From contig NZ_JPIN01000005.1 in the NCBI RefSeq assembly GCF_000753735.1, forward strand, positions 1 through 64,000: a DNA stretch of 64,000 nt, written 5' to 3'. Of this stretch, positions 34,563 to 45,871 are shown in pieces (position 1 is the stretch's first letter; each line of letters opens with the position of its first letter). A program made the translations under genes and the position numbers. This DNA comes from Pseudidiomarina atlantica. Its GTDB lineage: Bacteria > Pseudomonadota > Gammaproteobacteria > Enterobacterales > Alteromonadaceae. The notes below the pieces were generated by a model, which did not search any database, was not told the origin of the DNA, and was given only the letters and a program-made list of their open reading frames with translations.

Positions 34563-35087
34563 ATGCGTGCTAAAGCACCGTGCTTATCACAGTCTAATGT
34601 TAAATCTATGCAAGCACTAACGCTTGTTGAGCTACTCGTTGTTATTATCATCATAGGTATCGTTTCGGTGACCGCGGCGCCGGCATTGTTTGGACGCGGT
34701 GGCTTTACCCAGCAGACATTTCAAGCTGAGTTGATAAGTGCGTTAAGAGTCGTACAACAGCGGGCCATGCAAGATACCACGCAAGCCTGTTACGGAATAA
34801 ATTTTCAAACTAACCAAGTGCGACCTGATTTATGTGGCGCTGCTGTTGCAGCAGAGCGCATCATAGTCGTGCCCGATGAGAACAGTTTAGCCACAGTAGG
34901 TAGCTTAACCAACCTAGCGAATGGTTTTCGCTTCAATAGTTTAGGTTGTCCAGTGTCGACCAACCATAGTCTCACAACACCTGAACTTTGTGGCCAAAGT
35001 GCGGTCGAGATTACGTTAACAGGACCGAATAGCCGCAGCGTTTGTGTGCAAAGCCAAGGCTATATTCGCGCGGGCGCTTGTAATTAG
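34563..35087 (+). CDS. mshC: MSHA minor prepilin (MshC-like) with atypical cleavage site
   Basis: The 174-aa protein has a hydrophobic pilin helix TLVELLVVIIIIGIVSVTAAP and GspH/FimT-like globular part with several Cys. The residues before TLVEL are Gln-Ala-Leu, so the usual Gly at -1 and Phe at +1 are replaced by Ala and Leu. Start codon is uncertain: ATG 34563 gives an 18-residue leader, ATG 34608 a 3-residue one, and neither has a clear ribosome site. By position next to mreB and size it fits the missing mshC. Confidence 0.68.
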   Translation: MRAKAPCLSQSNVKSMQALTLVELLVVIIIIGIVSVTAAPALFGRGGFTQQTFQAELISALRVVQQRAMQDTTQACYGINFQTNQVRPDLCGAAVAAERIIVVPDENSLATVGSLTNLANGFRFNSLGCPVSTNHSLTTPELCGQSAVEITLTGPNSRSVCVQSQGYIRAGACN

Positions 35088-35131
35088 TCGCTTGCCCGCC
35101 TTGGTGTGGCTTGGTAAAGTTACGCGGTTAG

Positions 35132-36211
<1,080 letters not shown>

Positions 36212-36217
36212 CGCCGC

Positions 36218-37081
36218 ATGAAGTCGCTGTTCGAGCACGGCCCTTCGTTACGCACCCGCCTGCTGCTCGCCCTTATCATTGCAGGTGCATTGATGTTCCT
36301 CGACCACCGGCTGCAAACCATGCAGCCGGTGCGTTCGTTTTTAAGCACCGCTACCGCTCCAGTTCAGTACCTTGCTGTATTACCTGAAGAAGTGATGAAC
36401 CGCGTGGTCTACTTAGCGACCACCCGCTCAGCACTGCGCGAGGAGAATTTGCGTTTGCGTGACGAGTTACTCGAACTTGAGATGGCGGTACAACGCTTGA
36501 ACTTTCTCGAAAACGAGAATGCCCGGTTGCGACAATTGCTCGGCTCCGAAGTGCGTCAAGCGAGTCGGCGCATGGTTGCCGAAGTAGTGGCGGTAGCGAC
36601 CGATCCGTTCTCACACCAGGTTGTCATCAACAAAGGATACGCCAACGGCGTCTACGAGGGGCAGCCGGTGCTCGACAATCGCGGCATTCTTGGCCAAGTC
36701 ATTAGTGTCGCGCGCACTACTGCAAGGGTCATTTTGATTTCCGACCAGAGCCATGCCATTTCACTGCGTGCTGAACGCAACGATATCCGCGTGATTGCCA
36801 AAGGTATTGGTGATTTGAACCAACTTGAGTTGAGTTTTATTCCGCACAGCACAGAATTAAAAGAAGGTGATGTTTTAGTGTCATCAGGGCTTGGCGGTGT
36901 GTTCCCAGAGGGCTATCCGGTGGCGCAAATCAGCTCGATAGATCGTGACGAGCGCTTACAATATGCGCGGGTTTTAGTCACGCCATTTGCCCAGCTTGAC
37001 CGCGTACGTACGCTGTTATTGCTGTGGCCTGCGAATGCCACCGAACAACCGGTGTATGACGAGGTTGAAGATGTGGATTAA
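36218..37081 (+). CDS. mreC: Rod-shape protein MreC
   Basis: The 287-aa bitopic protein has one TM (about 13-30), a coiled coil (about 65-105) and the beta-barrel domain (about 115-270) that binds PBP2 and activates wall synthesis. The gene lies 6 nt after mreB and overlaps mreD by 11 nt. Confidence 0.96.
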   Translation: MKSLFEHGPSLRTRLLLALIIAGALMFLDHRLQTMQPVRSFLSTATAPVQYLAVLPEEVMNRVVYLATTRSALREENLRLRDELLELEMAVQRLNFLENENARLRQLLGSEVRQASRRMVAEVVAVATDPFSHQVVINKGYANGVYEGQPVLDNRGILGQVISVARTTARVILISDQSHAISLRAERNDIRVIAKGIGDLNQLELSFIPHSTELKEGDVLVSSGLGGVFPEGYPVAQISSIDRDERLQYARVLVTPFAQLDRVRTLLLLWPANATEQPVYDEVEDVD

Positions 37082-37553
37082 GTCGGGTTTGTTGCCGCTG
37101 CTACTCAGTTACGTGATCGCCTTGGTATTGATGGTGATGCCCATCCCGACTTTCCTTGAGGCGTGGCGTCCGGACTGGGTCAGCATGGTGCTGATTTATT
37201 GGCTCATGGCGATTCCGCATCGTGTTGGCGTGACCACAGTGCTGGTGATGGGGTTACTCACTGATATTTTAATGGGCACGACCTTTGGCGTTTACGCGAC
37301 AGGCCTTCTCATTATTGCTTACTTTACCCTGCGTCACTTCCAACGCATTCGCAATTATTCATTAGTACAACAAACGCTTGTCATCGGCTTGCTGATTCTC
37401 GGTAAACGTCTGATCGTCTACCAATTAGAGCATTTTTTGAATGATGCTGCGTTTCATTGGTCTTACTTATACCCGGTGCTGTCATCGATGGTGTTGTGGC
37501 CGTGGTTGTTCCTCGTCATGCGTGGCTATCGTCGGCGTTACTTGATTCGCTAG
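37071..37553 (+). CDS. mreD: Rod-shape protein MreD
   Basis: The 160-aa inner-membrane protein has about five TMs. It starts at ATG 37071 (MWIKSGLLPLLLSYVIALVL), with GAGG at 37061-37064, inside the mreC end. It completes the MreBCD complex. Confidence 0.95.
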   Translation: MWIKSGLLPLLLSYVIALVLMVMPIPTFLEAWRPDWVSMVLIYWLMAIPHRVGVTTVLVMGLLTDILMGTTFGVYATGLLIIAYFTLRHFQRIRNYSLVQQTLVIGLLILGKRLIVYQLEHFLNDAAFHWSYLYPVLSSMVLWPWLFLVMRGYRRRYLIR

Positions 37554-37568
37554 CTAAAGGATTCTTAA

Positions 37569-38168
37569 ATGGAACTCGTGCTCGCCTCTGGCTCACCTCG
37601 GCGTTTTGAATTATTGCAGTTACTCGATCGACCGTTTCGAGTGGTGCATCCAGATATTATTGAACAACAGCACCCCCATGAGCGGCCGCTAGATTATGTG
37701 GAGCGCTTGGCACGAGAGAAGGCTGAGGCTGGGGCGCAGTTGTGCGCCAGTGAGGGGCTGACCAATGCAGCAGTTATTGGCGCGGATACAGTGGTAGTGT
37801 GCGCCGACCAAGTATTGGAAAAGCCGCGCAACGAAGCCGATTATAAGCAAATGATGGAGTTGTTGTCAGGGCGTGCGCACCAAGCGATCACCGCGGTCGC
37901 ATTGCACCATAATGGTGCAACAACTAGCAAAGTAGTCTCGACGACTGTCTACTTTAAGCATTTGAATGCTGCGGAAATCGCTGCCTATTGGCAGTCGGGT
38001 GAGCCTAAAGATAAAGCGGGTGGGTATGGAATTCAGGGACGCGCAGGTAAGTTTGTGACCCATATTGAGGGCAGCTATTTGGCGGTGGTTGGCTTGCCAT
38101 TATATGAAACCGAGCAGCTGATCGTGCAGGTCGAAGCAGCGGTAGCAAAGGACAATTATGAGCGCTGA
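37569..38168 (+). CDS. yhdE: Maf-type nucleoside triphosphate pyrophosphatase
   Basis: The 199-aa Maf protein has the motif LASGSPRRFELL at the N-terminus, GADTVV around residue 75 and KAGGYGIQGRAG near 155. YhdE-type Maf proteins hydrolyse dTTP and UTP and non-canonical forms, and the position between mreD and rng is that of E. coli yhdE. It overlaps rng by 11 nt. Confidence 0.94.
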   Translation: MELVLASGSPRRFELLQLLDRPFRVVHPDIIEQQHPHERPLDYVERLAREKAEAGAQLCASEGLTNAAVIGADTVVVCADQVLEKPRNEADYKQMMELLSGRAHQAITAVALHHNGATTSKVVSTTVYFKHLNAAEIAAYWQSGEPKDKAGGYGIQGRAGKFVTHIEGSYLAVVGLPLYETEQLIVQVEAAVAKDNYER

Positions 38169-39627
38169 AATTTTAATGAACGTGACCCCAACTGAGACAC
38201 GGGTGGCGTTGATCGAAAATGGTATTTTGCAAGAGATCCATATTGAACGCCAAGCCAAGCGCGGTTTGGTGGGTAATATTTATGTCGGTAAAGTGGTGCG
38301 TGTGCTACCTGGCATGCAAGCCGCCTTCGTTGACATTGGCTTAGATAAAGCAGCGTTCTTGCACGCCTCTGATATTGTTTCACCACTCTCTGCGGCTGAG
38401 GGTGTGCCGCCACGTCCGGATTTAGCGCCGGATATTGCGACACTCGTGCGGTTGGGCCAGCATATACTGGTGCAAGTCGTCAAAGATCCTTTGGGGACAA
38501 AAGGCGCGCGTCTCACCACAGATATCACCATTCCGTCGCGTTACATGGTGTTAATGCCGCAATCACCGCACGTTGGTATCTCGCAGCGTATTGAAGATGA
38601 AGCTGAACGTGATCGCCTCAAAGCTGCAGCGCAACCCTACTGTGATGAGCACGGTGGTTTTATCGTGCGCACTGCAGCAGAAGGGGCACGCGATGATGAT
38701 TTGCAGCGCGATGCGAGCTTTTTGCGGCGACTATGGACCACTATTGAAAAGCGCCGCAAGGGTATGCGCAAGGTGGGTATTGTTTACGAAGATTTGAATT
38801 TATCTTGTCGTATTCTGCGTGATTTCGTCGGCGACGAAATCGAGCGCGTTCGAGTCGACTCGCGCATCACCTATGAGATTCTCGTTGAGTTTGTGCAAGA
38901 GTTTATTCCAGAACTCGCTCCGACACTGGAGTACTACACGGGAGAACGTCCCATTTTCGACATGTTCGATGTCGAAAACGAAATCCAACGGGCGCTCGAT
39001 CGTAAAGTGGATCTTAAGTCTGGTGGTTCGATTATTATCGATCAGACTGAAGCGATGACCACCATTGATATCAATACCGGCGGCTTTGTCGGTCACCGTA
39101 ACCTCGAAGAAACCATTTTCAATACCAACATCGAGGCGACCCAAGCCATAGCCCGACAATTACGCTTGCGTAACTTGGGTGGCATTATCATTATCGATTT
39201 TATCGATATGCAAAACGCTGATCACAAGCGCCGTGTGCTCCACAGTTTGGAACAAGCTCTGAGCAAAGACCGCGCGAAGACTTCGATCAACGGTTTCACC
39301 TCATTAGGCTTGGTGGAAATGACACGTAAACGCACCCGTGAGAGTCTCGAGCACGTGTTGTGCTCAGAATGTCCGGTCTGCAGTGGCCGCGGCACGATGA
39401 AAACGGTCGAAACAGTTTGTTATGAAATCATGCGTGAAATTGTGCGGGTCAATCGCGCCTATGCCGCGGATCATTTTGTAGTTTATGCGTCAGCTGCGGT
39501 TGCCGATGCCTTACTGAACGAAGAGTCGCATGCGTTAGCGGAGCTCGAAGTCTTTATTGGTAAGCAAGTCAAAGTCTCGGTCGAGCCGCTGTATCATCAA
39601 GAGCAATTTGACGTAGTGATGATGTAG
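38158..39627 (+). CDS. rng: Ribonuclease G
   Basis: RNase G is the RNase E-family endonuclease that matures the 16S rRNA 5' end and decays some mRNAs. The 489-aa protein has an S1 domain (about 35-125), the catalytic DNase I-like region with TTIDINTGGFVG and IIIIDFIDM Asp residues, and the zinc-link CSECPVCSGRG. Length matches E. coli Rng (489 aa). It has no RNase E-like C-terminal scaffold. Confidence 0.97.
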   Translation: MSAEILMNVTPTETRVALIENGILQEIHIERQAKRGLVGNIYVGKVVRVLPGMQAAFVDIGLDKAAFLHASDIVSPLSAAEGVPPRPDLAPDIATLVRLGQHILVQVVKDPLGTKGARLTTDITIPSRYMVLMPQSPHVGISQRIEDEAERDRLKAAAQPYCDEHGGFIVRTAAEGARDDDLQRDASFLRRLWTTIEKRRKGMRKVGIVYEDLNLSCRILRDFVGDEIERVRVDSRITYEILVEFVQEFIPELAPTLEYYTGERPIFDMFDVENEIQRALDRKVDLKSGGSIIIDQTEAMTTIDINTGGFVGHRNLEETIFNTNIEATQAIARQLRLRNLGGIIIIDFIDMQNADHKRRVLHSLEQALSKDRAKTSINGFTSLGLVEMTRKRTRESLEHVLCSECPVCSGRGTMKTVETVCYEIMREIVRVNRAYAADHFVVYASAAVADALLNEESHALAELEVFIGKQVKVSVEPLYHQEQFDVVMM

Positions 39628-39632
39628 GACTT

Positions 39633-42600
39633 ATGTGGCGACGTTCGGTTAAAGTAGCTTATCGTACACTTCTCTATACCATCGCCAGTGCACTTGTGCT
39701 GTTTGCGGTGTTGCTGACCGTGCTGCGCTACTTGTTGCCACAGTTACCTGATTTAACCACTGACGTTGAGCAATTCTTTGCCGATAACTACGCTGTTGAA
39801 ATGACCATCAATCAGCTCGGCGCTGATTGGAATACCGCCGGTCCGCAGTTGATTCTACGCGATATTAGTATTCACCAACTTGGCGGAGAAGCGGCTGACC
39901 TCAAACTGAATGAGGCACGCGTTATTTTTAATTTCTGGCAAAGTGTTCGTACCTTGTCAGTCAAATTTGAGCAAGTCACGCTGGCTGATTTGCATGTCAC
40001 CTATGATTTGCGCGATGCATCGATCGCCAGCAATGTGGGTATGTCAGAGCAAATTCCACGGTTTTTCTTAAACCAACTTGATGAAGTCACAATTGAGAAC
40101 AGCCGGCTCGAAATTATTAATTTAGTCGGCGTACGTCGGGCCGTGTTGGTAGATCGTTTGAGTTGGCAGAACCAAGGGCTTGCGCACCAAGGCATTGGTA
40201 GTTTCCGCATTGATGGACTTGCCAGTAACGCGCTTGACGTGATGATAGATATCAAGGGCAATGATCCCAGCGATCTGGCTGGACAAATTTACGTGCAAGC
40301 CTCCAATCTTGATATCGCCGGCTGGTTACAACAGCAAGTGGTAGACGCCAAAGTGTCACAGGCGGAATTTAACTTCACTCTGTGGCTCAACTTTGCTGCT
40401 AGCGAGTTTCGTAATGGCACTTTGCAATTGGCACGTAACGAGTTGCACTGGCAAGTTGGGCAGCAACGCCATCAACTCGTGATCCCCAAAGGGCTGATGC
40501 GCTTGCGTCCGCAACAAGATGGTTGGTTAGTCAACAACAATCCGCTGACTTTTATCAAAGACAGTACCACCTGGACCTTACCCACTATGAGCTGGCTGCA
40601 AACGCCGGAACGCACGGTGGTGAGCGCCAATCAAGTGCCGTTGGCACCGCTCGTGCAACTGGCTAGTTTAGCCGGCTCTACGGGCCAAGCTTGGGCCGAA
40701 AAACTTACGCAAAGTGAATTACAAGGCGCGCTAGATGTGCGCGTGCAGCGCGACCTGCAACAACCGTTGCAATGGCAAGTTCAAGGTCAAGATTTGGCGT
40801 GGCAAGGGAATGAGACGATTCCGGGTGTTGCGCAAGTGGACGTTAACGTGGTGGGGCAAGGCCAGTATGCGCAATGGCAACTCCAAGGCGAGCAAGTGGC
40901 GGTCAATAGTCGTTGGCTTGATAGTGCCGCGCCTTGGCAAATTGCAAATCTCAACGTGGTTGGTGATTTTAGCTGGCGTCCAGCAGGCCAACCTGAGCAC
41001 ACTTGGCGTGTGCGCATCGCTGATGGCAGTCGCATTGAGTTACAGGGGTTACCGCTGGCGCTGCGGGCTACGCTGCAACAAGCAGAACAGCTAGAAATTG
41101 CCGCGCGGGTCACCGCTGATACTTCAACCACCATCGATGCTGAAGTGCTGCGTCGTTATTTACCAGAAGTGATGGGCGCAGAGCTACACGATTACTTGCA
41201 GACCGCCTTATTGGAAGCCGAAGCTGAGAGCATCACCATGCTCTGGCGCGGTGCATTGGAAGAGTTCCCCTACAAGCAACAGCAGGGCGTGTTTCGCGCA
41301 CAAGCCAGTTTACGCAATCTGGTTTACAAATTTCAGCCAAATTGGCCAAGTGTTGCTGACGCCAACGCCTACGTACATTTTGGCAATGAACGCATGCATA
41401 TTCGTGCCGAAAATGGACAGTTGCTCGATATGGGGCTGCCGCAAGTCGACACCATTTTACCTGATCTCACAGCGCGGCCGCCGCAGCTGTTGATTTCGGG
41501 CGCTATTGCCGGTGATGGTACGGCGTTACAGCCGATTTTTGCGCAAAGTCCATTAGCTACGAGTCTGGGCTTCACTTTCGAAGAGTTACAGTTAAGCGGT
41601 CCGCTGACCGGGCGTCTGCAATTGACGGTGCCGTTAGATAATAGCCGCCAAGTTCTCGCTGAGGGCTATGGCGAGCTTGCTAATAATACCTTGTTGGTGG
41701 AAAGCTTAGGGCAGCGCTTTGACCAGCTCACTGGCCGCATTCGCTTCCGCAATGACGAAATTTCCAGTGCTAACTTGCGCGTGGCTTGGCAACAACTGCC
41801 GGTAGCTCTAACTTTGCAAGGGCAACAGCGCGAGCAAGATTATCACGTGGAGTTACAAGCACAGGCTGAGTGGTCGATGGCGGAGCTTGCTGAGCGCATC
41901 CCGAGTACCGCAAGTTTATTCACAGGTGAATTCCACTGGGACGGTCAATTAGCACTGTCACTGCCACAAGATGGTGGGTATTCGTTCCATTGGCAGCAAC
42001 AATCTGACCTACTGGAGCTTGGCATGTTGTTACCCGCACCACTTGATATTCCGCAGGGGGCGGGTCGCGCGTGGCAACTACAGGTTTCCGGTAGTCCCGA
42101 GAGTCTCTTGATCAATAGTAGTCTGGGCGAACAGAGTTTGCTGGAACTGCAGTTCAATGGTGATGCCAGCGAATTGCAGCAAGGTTATGCGCGCATTGGT
42201 AACACCGCGCGCGGGGCGCCGAATCCGGACTTGCTAGGTTTACAACCTAAATTTCCGTTAGAGATCGGTCTTCCCGAAATCGACGGTTTAGCCTGGGGTG
42301 AAAAGTTAGTTGCGCTTAATCAGTGGCTGAGCGATTGGTTACCGGAACCACAATCCGCGCATCGCATCGCTAGTCCAGTACCGGATTTGATAGAGATTCG
42401 AGCAGATACCGTAACACTCGGTGATCATACCTTGGACGATAATGCAATTGTGCTATGGCCACAAGAGGAGCCGCAGGCCGAGCAAGTAATTGATACTTGG
42501 CAATGGCGCTGGCGCGCCGAGCAAACAGCACTCACGGGCAGCTATTGGCCAGCCCGAGCCGAGCAACGCGCGCAAGTACGAATTGCTGCAGATTTTCTCG

Positions 42601-43640
42601 AATTGGCGCGCCCCGAAGTGATTGCTACGGTCGAAGAAACCACCGAAGTCGAGCAAGACCCACCAAAGGTGGCGGCTTGGCCGAGCCTACAGTTTGAGTG
42701 TCGCCGTTGCCAGTATGGCGACTATGACCTAGGTGAAATAGCGTTGCAGGTGCAGCCGCAAGCACAAGGCCTGCGGTTCACCAAGATTCAGATTACGCAA
42801 GGTGAACATCGTCTGTTAGCCAACATTGATTGGCAATTTGCCACGGGCGCACAAACCGAAACCACGCGCTTCTATGGCAGCCTTGATAGTGACGACTTGG
42901 GGCAGCTACTGAATGAGTACGATATTACCTCGATCATTCAAGACAGCCCCGCTGAGTTTAATTATGACTTGCGTTGGCAGGGCGCGCCCGGCGGTTTTAA
43001 TGTCGCAAGCTTGAATGGCACAATGGAATGGGAGCTAGGCCAAGGCTATCTGAATGATGTCAGTGACGGCGGCGCACGCATCTTCTCGGTGCTGAGTCTG
43101 GAAAGCATTTTGCGCAAACTACGCTTTGATTTTCGGGATATCTTCGCCAACGGCATGTTCTTTACCGAATTTAGCGGCGCTTTCGACATCGCGGATGGCG
43201 TCGTAAGCACCGACAATGCGGTCATGGACGGCTCGGCCGGTGACATGCAAATTATCGGGCAGAGTAATTTAGTCACAGAGGCCATCGACTATCGCCTTTA
43301 CTTCGTACCTAAAGTGACCTCCAGTCTGCCTGTTATTCTGGCTTGGATGGTCAATCCGCCGTCCGGTCTTGCCGCTTTGTTAATCGATCAAATGCTGCAA
43401 GATGCGCAAGTCATCAGTCGCTTGGAGTATAAGATTACCGGCACTATTGATGCTCCTGTGGTGGAAGAAGTCTCGCGCGCTAGTCGCGAAGTCACCATTC
43501 CGGTCGATGAACTGCCAAGCGAAGCCCAACCGCAGGAGAAGCAAAATGACAACGGCAACAACGCCAGCGAACAAGGTGCAACTAACAGCAGTACAGATGA
43601 CCAGCCAGCCGCAGCCGCTGGACAACCTAGCAGTTATTGA
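39633..43640 (+). CDS. yhdP: YhdP-family AsmA-like lipid transport protein
   Basis: The 1335-aa protein has one N-terminal TM (about 14-36) and a very long periplasmic beta-rich region, the AsmA/DUF3971 layout of YhdP. YhdP, TamB and YdbH are thought to carry phospholipid across the periplasm. Position between rng and tldD matches E. coli. The C-terminal 31 residues are low-complexity (Asn, Gln, Ser, Asp) and coincide exactly with the overlap with the following nitrilase gene, so the tail may be a recent extension. Confidence 0.95.
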   Translation: MWRRSVKVAYRTLLYTIASALVLFAVLLTVLRYLLPQLPDLTTDVEQFFADNYAVEMTINQLGADWNTAGPQLILRDISIHQLGGEAADLKLNEARVIFNFWQSVRTLSVKFEQVTLADLHVTYDLRDASIASNVGMSEQIPRFFLNQLDEVTIENSRLEIINLVGVRRAVLVDRLSWQNQGLAHQGIGSFRIDGLASNALDVMIDIKGNDPSDLAGQIYVQASNLDIAGWLQQQVVDAKVSQAEFNFTLWLNFAASEFRNGTLQLARNELHWQVGQQRHQLVIPKGLMRLRPQQDGWLVNNNPLTFIKDSTTWTLPTMSWLQTPERTVVSANQVPLAPLVQLASLAGSTGQAWAEKLTQSELQGALDVRVQRDLQQPLQWQVQGQDLAWQGNETIPGVAQVDVNVVGQGQYAQWQLQGEQVAVNSRWLDSAAPWQIANLNVVGDFSWRPAGQPEHTWRVRIADGSRIELQGLPLALRATLQQAEQLEIAARVTADTSTTIDAEVLRRYLPEVMGAELHDYLQTALLEAEAESITMLWRGALEEFPYKQQQGVFRAQASLRNLVYKFQPNWPSVADANAYVHFGNERMHIRAENGQLLDMGLPQVDTILPDLTARPPQLLISGAIAGDGTALQPIFAQSPLATSLGFTFEELQLSGPLTGRLQLTVPLDNSRQVLAEGYGELANNTLLVESLGQRFDQLTGRIRFRNDEISSANLRVAWQQLPVALTLQGQQREQDYHVELQAQAEWSMAELAERIPSTASLFTGEFHWDGQLALSLPQDGGYSFHWQQQSDLLELGMLLPAPLDIPQGAGRAWQLQVSGSPESLLINSSLGEQSLLELQFNGDASELQQGYARIGNTARGAPNPDLLGLQPKFPLEIGLPEIDGLAWGEKLVALNQWLSDWLPEPQSAHRIASPVPDLIEIRADTVTLGDHTLDDNAIVLWPQEEPQAEQVIDTWQWRWRAEQTALTGSYWPARAEQRAQVRIAADFLELARPEVIATVEETTEVEQDPPKVAAWPSLQFECRRCQYGDYDLGEIALQVQPQAQGLRFTKIQITQGEHRLLANIDWQFATGAQTETTRFYGSLDSDDLGQLLNEYDITSIIQDSPAEFNYDLRWQGAPGGFNVASLNGTMEWELGQGYLNDVSDGGARIFSVLSLESILRKLRFDFRDIFANGMFFTEFSGAFDIADGVVSTDNAVMDGSAGDMQIIGQSNLVTEAIDYRLYFVPKVTSSLPVILAWMVNPPSGLAALLIDQMLQDAQVISRLEYKITGTIDAPVVEEVSRASREVTIPVDELPSEAQPQEKQNDNGNNASEQGATNSSTDDQPAAAAGQPSSY

Positions 43641-44424
43641 ACAACTCCTGGAGCAAATTCCGCCCGCGCGGCCACAACTGGTGGTATTGCCCGAAGCCTG
43701 TTTATGCTTCGGTGCCGGCGATAAATTTCAGCGCGAGATTGCCGAATTACATGGGCAGGGCGATTTGCAGCAACGTCTCGCTGAGTTGGCGCAGCAACAC
43801 GGCATCTATTTACTTGCCGGCACCATGCCGATAATCGATAGCCGTGAGGCCACAAAATTTAGCGCTGCATCTTTGTTATTTGGCCCTGATGGCAGCGAGC
43901 TGGCGCGTTACAACAAAATCCACTTATTTGATGTTGATGTGGCCGACAGTACCAGACAGTATCGAGAATCGAACTGGACCCAAGCCGGTAGCGAAGTGGT
44001 TACGGTGGCCACTGAGTTTGGCGTGTTAGGTTTGGCAGTATGTTATGATGTGCGGTTTCCAGAACTGTTTCGCGCACTACGCACGGCGGGGGCGGATGTG
44101 ATTACACTACCGTCGGCATTTACCCAAGTGACGGGTGCAGCCCATTGGCACGTGCTGACGCGCGCTCGCGCGATTGAACAACAATGCGCTGTGGTGGCTG
44201 CGGCACAGGTCGGTACCCATGCCAATGGTCGTGCAACCTTCGGTCATGCACTGATCATCGATGCCTGGGGGCGCGTATTGGATGAATGCGAAGGCGCGAC
44301 CGGTCAGCCGCAGCAGCCGTGTTTAGCAACCGCGGCGGTTGAGTTAAGTCAGCAAGCCGAAATCCGACAGAATATTCCCGTGGCAGAGCATTTTGCCCGA
44401 AGTAAAAAGGTGATACATGAATAA
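43546..44424 (+). CDS. Nitrilase-superfamily amidohydrolase
   Basis: The 292-aa carbon-nitrogen hydrolase has the Glu-Lys-Cys triad: E50 in VVLPEACL, K124 in RYNKIHLFD and C166 in [11 protein letters not shown]. It is closest to the Nit1/Nit2-type group encoded next to tldD in many gammaproteobacteria; deaminated glutathione amidase is the likely reaction for such enzymes, but the substrate here is an inference. ATG 43546 with AGGAG at 43534-43538 is needed to include the first beta strand (VQLTAVQM), so the gene overlaps yhdP by 95 nt in another frame. It overlaps tldD by 8 nt. Confidence 0.9.
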   Translation: MTTATTPANKVQLTAVQMTSQPQPLDNLAVIEQLLEQIPPARPQLVVLPEACLCFGAGDKFQREIAELHGQGDLQQRLAELAQQHGIYLLAGTMPIIDSREATKFSAASLLFGPDGSELARYNKIHLFDVDVADSTRQYRESNWTQAGSEVVTVATEFGVLGLAVCYDVRFPELFRALRTAGADVITLPSAFTQVTGAAHWHVLTRARAIEQQCAVVAAAQVGTHANGRATFGHALIIDAWGRVLDECEGATGQPQQPCLATAAVELSQQAEIRQNIPVAEHFARSKKVIHE

Positions 44425-45871
44425 ACACGAGCAGGTCATTGCGCATCTGTTGGCCGACAATCAACTTGATGTTGAGCAGTTAACCCAGCAGTTGGGGCAT
44501 CTCTATACTGGTGCCATTGATTACGCTGATATTTACCTGCAACACAGCACAAACGAATCCTGGGTGCTAGAAGACGGTATTGTTAAAACCGGTAGCTTTC
44601 ATATTGAGAGCGGACTCGGTGTGCGAGCCTTGCATGAAGACAAAACTGGCTTTGCTTATGCCGATGAGATAACCGCGAGTGCGCTGCAGCAGGCGGCTAG
44701 CGCAGCGCGTGGAATTGTCGCAGCCGGACAAGCCAAACAAATACAAGTGCCTGCAACGCAAGCGCAGCAGACACGCTATAGCGCGACGAATCCATTAGCC
44801 AGTTTAGATGAAGTTGCCAAAATTGAATTGTTGCGCGAAATCGATGCCTATGCACGCGCCCTTGACTCCAGAGTGGTGGAAGTGATTGCCAGCATTAGCG
44901 GTAGTTACGATGAAGTATTGGTGATCGCCACTGACGGTACTTTAGCCACAGATATTCGTCCGTTAGTGCGCGTCAACTGCACCGTGTTGGCGGAACAAGA
45001 TGGCAAACGCGAACGTGGCAGTGCTGGTGGTGGTGCGCGGGTTGATTATGGTTATTTCTTTGCGGCTGACCAAGGCACGAGTTACCCGCGTTGGCAGAGT
45101 TACGCTAAAGAAGCAGTGCGTCAAGCATTGGTGAATCTTGACGCGCGTCCGGCTCCAGCGGGAACCATGCCGGTGGTGTTGGGCGCCGGTTGGCCCGGTG
45201 TGCTCTTGCATGAAGCGGTTGGACATGGCCTCGAAGGCGACTTTAATCGCAAAGGGGCGTCTGCCTATGCTGGAAAAATCGGTGAACTCGTTGCCTCGGA
45301 ACTATGCACCATTGTCGATGACGGTACCCTTGCCGATCGGCGTGGTTCATTAACCGTAGACGATGAAGGTACGCCAGCCGGTTACAACGTACTGATCGAA
45401 AAAGGCCGCTTAGTCGGCTACATGCAAGACAAAATGAACGCACGTCTAATGGGCGTCAAGGCGACCGGAAATGGTCGCCGCGAATCCTATGCGCATCTGC
45501 CAATGCCGCGTATGACCAATACTTATATGCTCGGTGGCGAAGCCAACCCCGAAGATATTATTGCCAGCGTGAAGAAGGGCATTTATGCGCCGCAATTCGC
45601 CGGTGGTCAGGTGGATATTACTTCCGGCAAGTTCGTGTTCTCAGCATCGGAAGCCTACTTGATTGAAGATGGCAAAATCACTGCGCCACTGAAAGGAGCC
45701 ACGCTTATTGGCAATGGTCCTGAAGCGATGCGTCAAGTGTCGATGGTGGGCAACGATCTCGCCTTAGATACTGGCGTAGGTGTGTGTGGTAAAGACGGGC
45801 AAAGTGTGCCGGTGGGCGTTGGCCAACCGACGCTGAAATTGGATGCCTTAACTGTGGGTGGCACCGCTTAA
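44417..45871 (+). CDS. tldD: Metalloprotease TldD
   Basis: TldD is the catalytic half of the TldD/PmbA (TldE) protease, which threads unfolded peptides and is known to cut CcdA and mature microcin B17. The 484-aa protein has the zinc motif HEAVGH (265-270). The metal-free partner PmbA lies one gene away. It converges on darP with a 4-nt overlap (TTAA). Confidence 0.96.
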   Translation: MNKHEQVIAHLLADNQLDVEQLTQQLGHLYTGAIDYADIYLQHSTNESWVLEDGIVKTGSFHIESGLGVRALHEDKTGFAYADEITASALQQAASAARGIVAAGQAKQIQVPATQAQQTRYSATNPLASLDEVAKIELLREIDAYARALDSRVVEVIASISGSYDEVLVIATDGTLATDIRPLVRVNCTVLAEQDGKRERGSAGGGARVDYGYFFAADQGTSYPRWQSYAKEAVRQALVNLDARPAPAGTMPVVLGAGWPGVLLHEAVGHGLEGDFNRKGASAYAGKIGELVASELCTIVDDGTLADRRGSLTVDDEGTPAGYNVLIEKGRLVGYMQDKMNARLMGVKATGNGRRESYAHLPMPRMTNTYMLGGEANPEDIIASVKKGIYAPQFAGGQVDITSGKFVFSASEAYLIEDGKITAPLKGATLIGNGPEAMRQVSMVGNDLALDTGVGVCGKDGQSVPVGVGQPTLKLDALTVGGTA

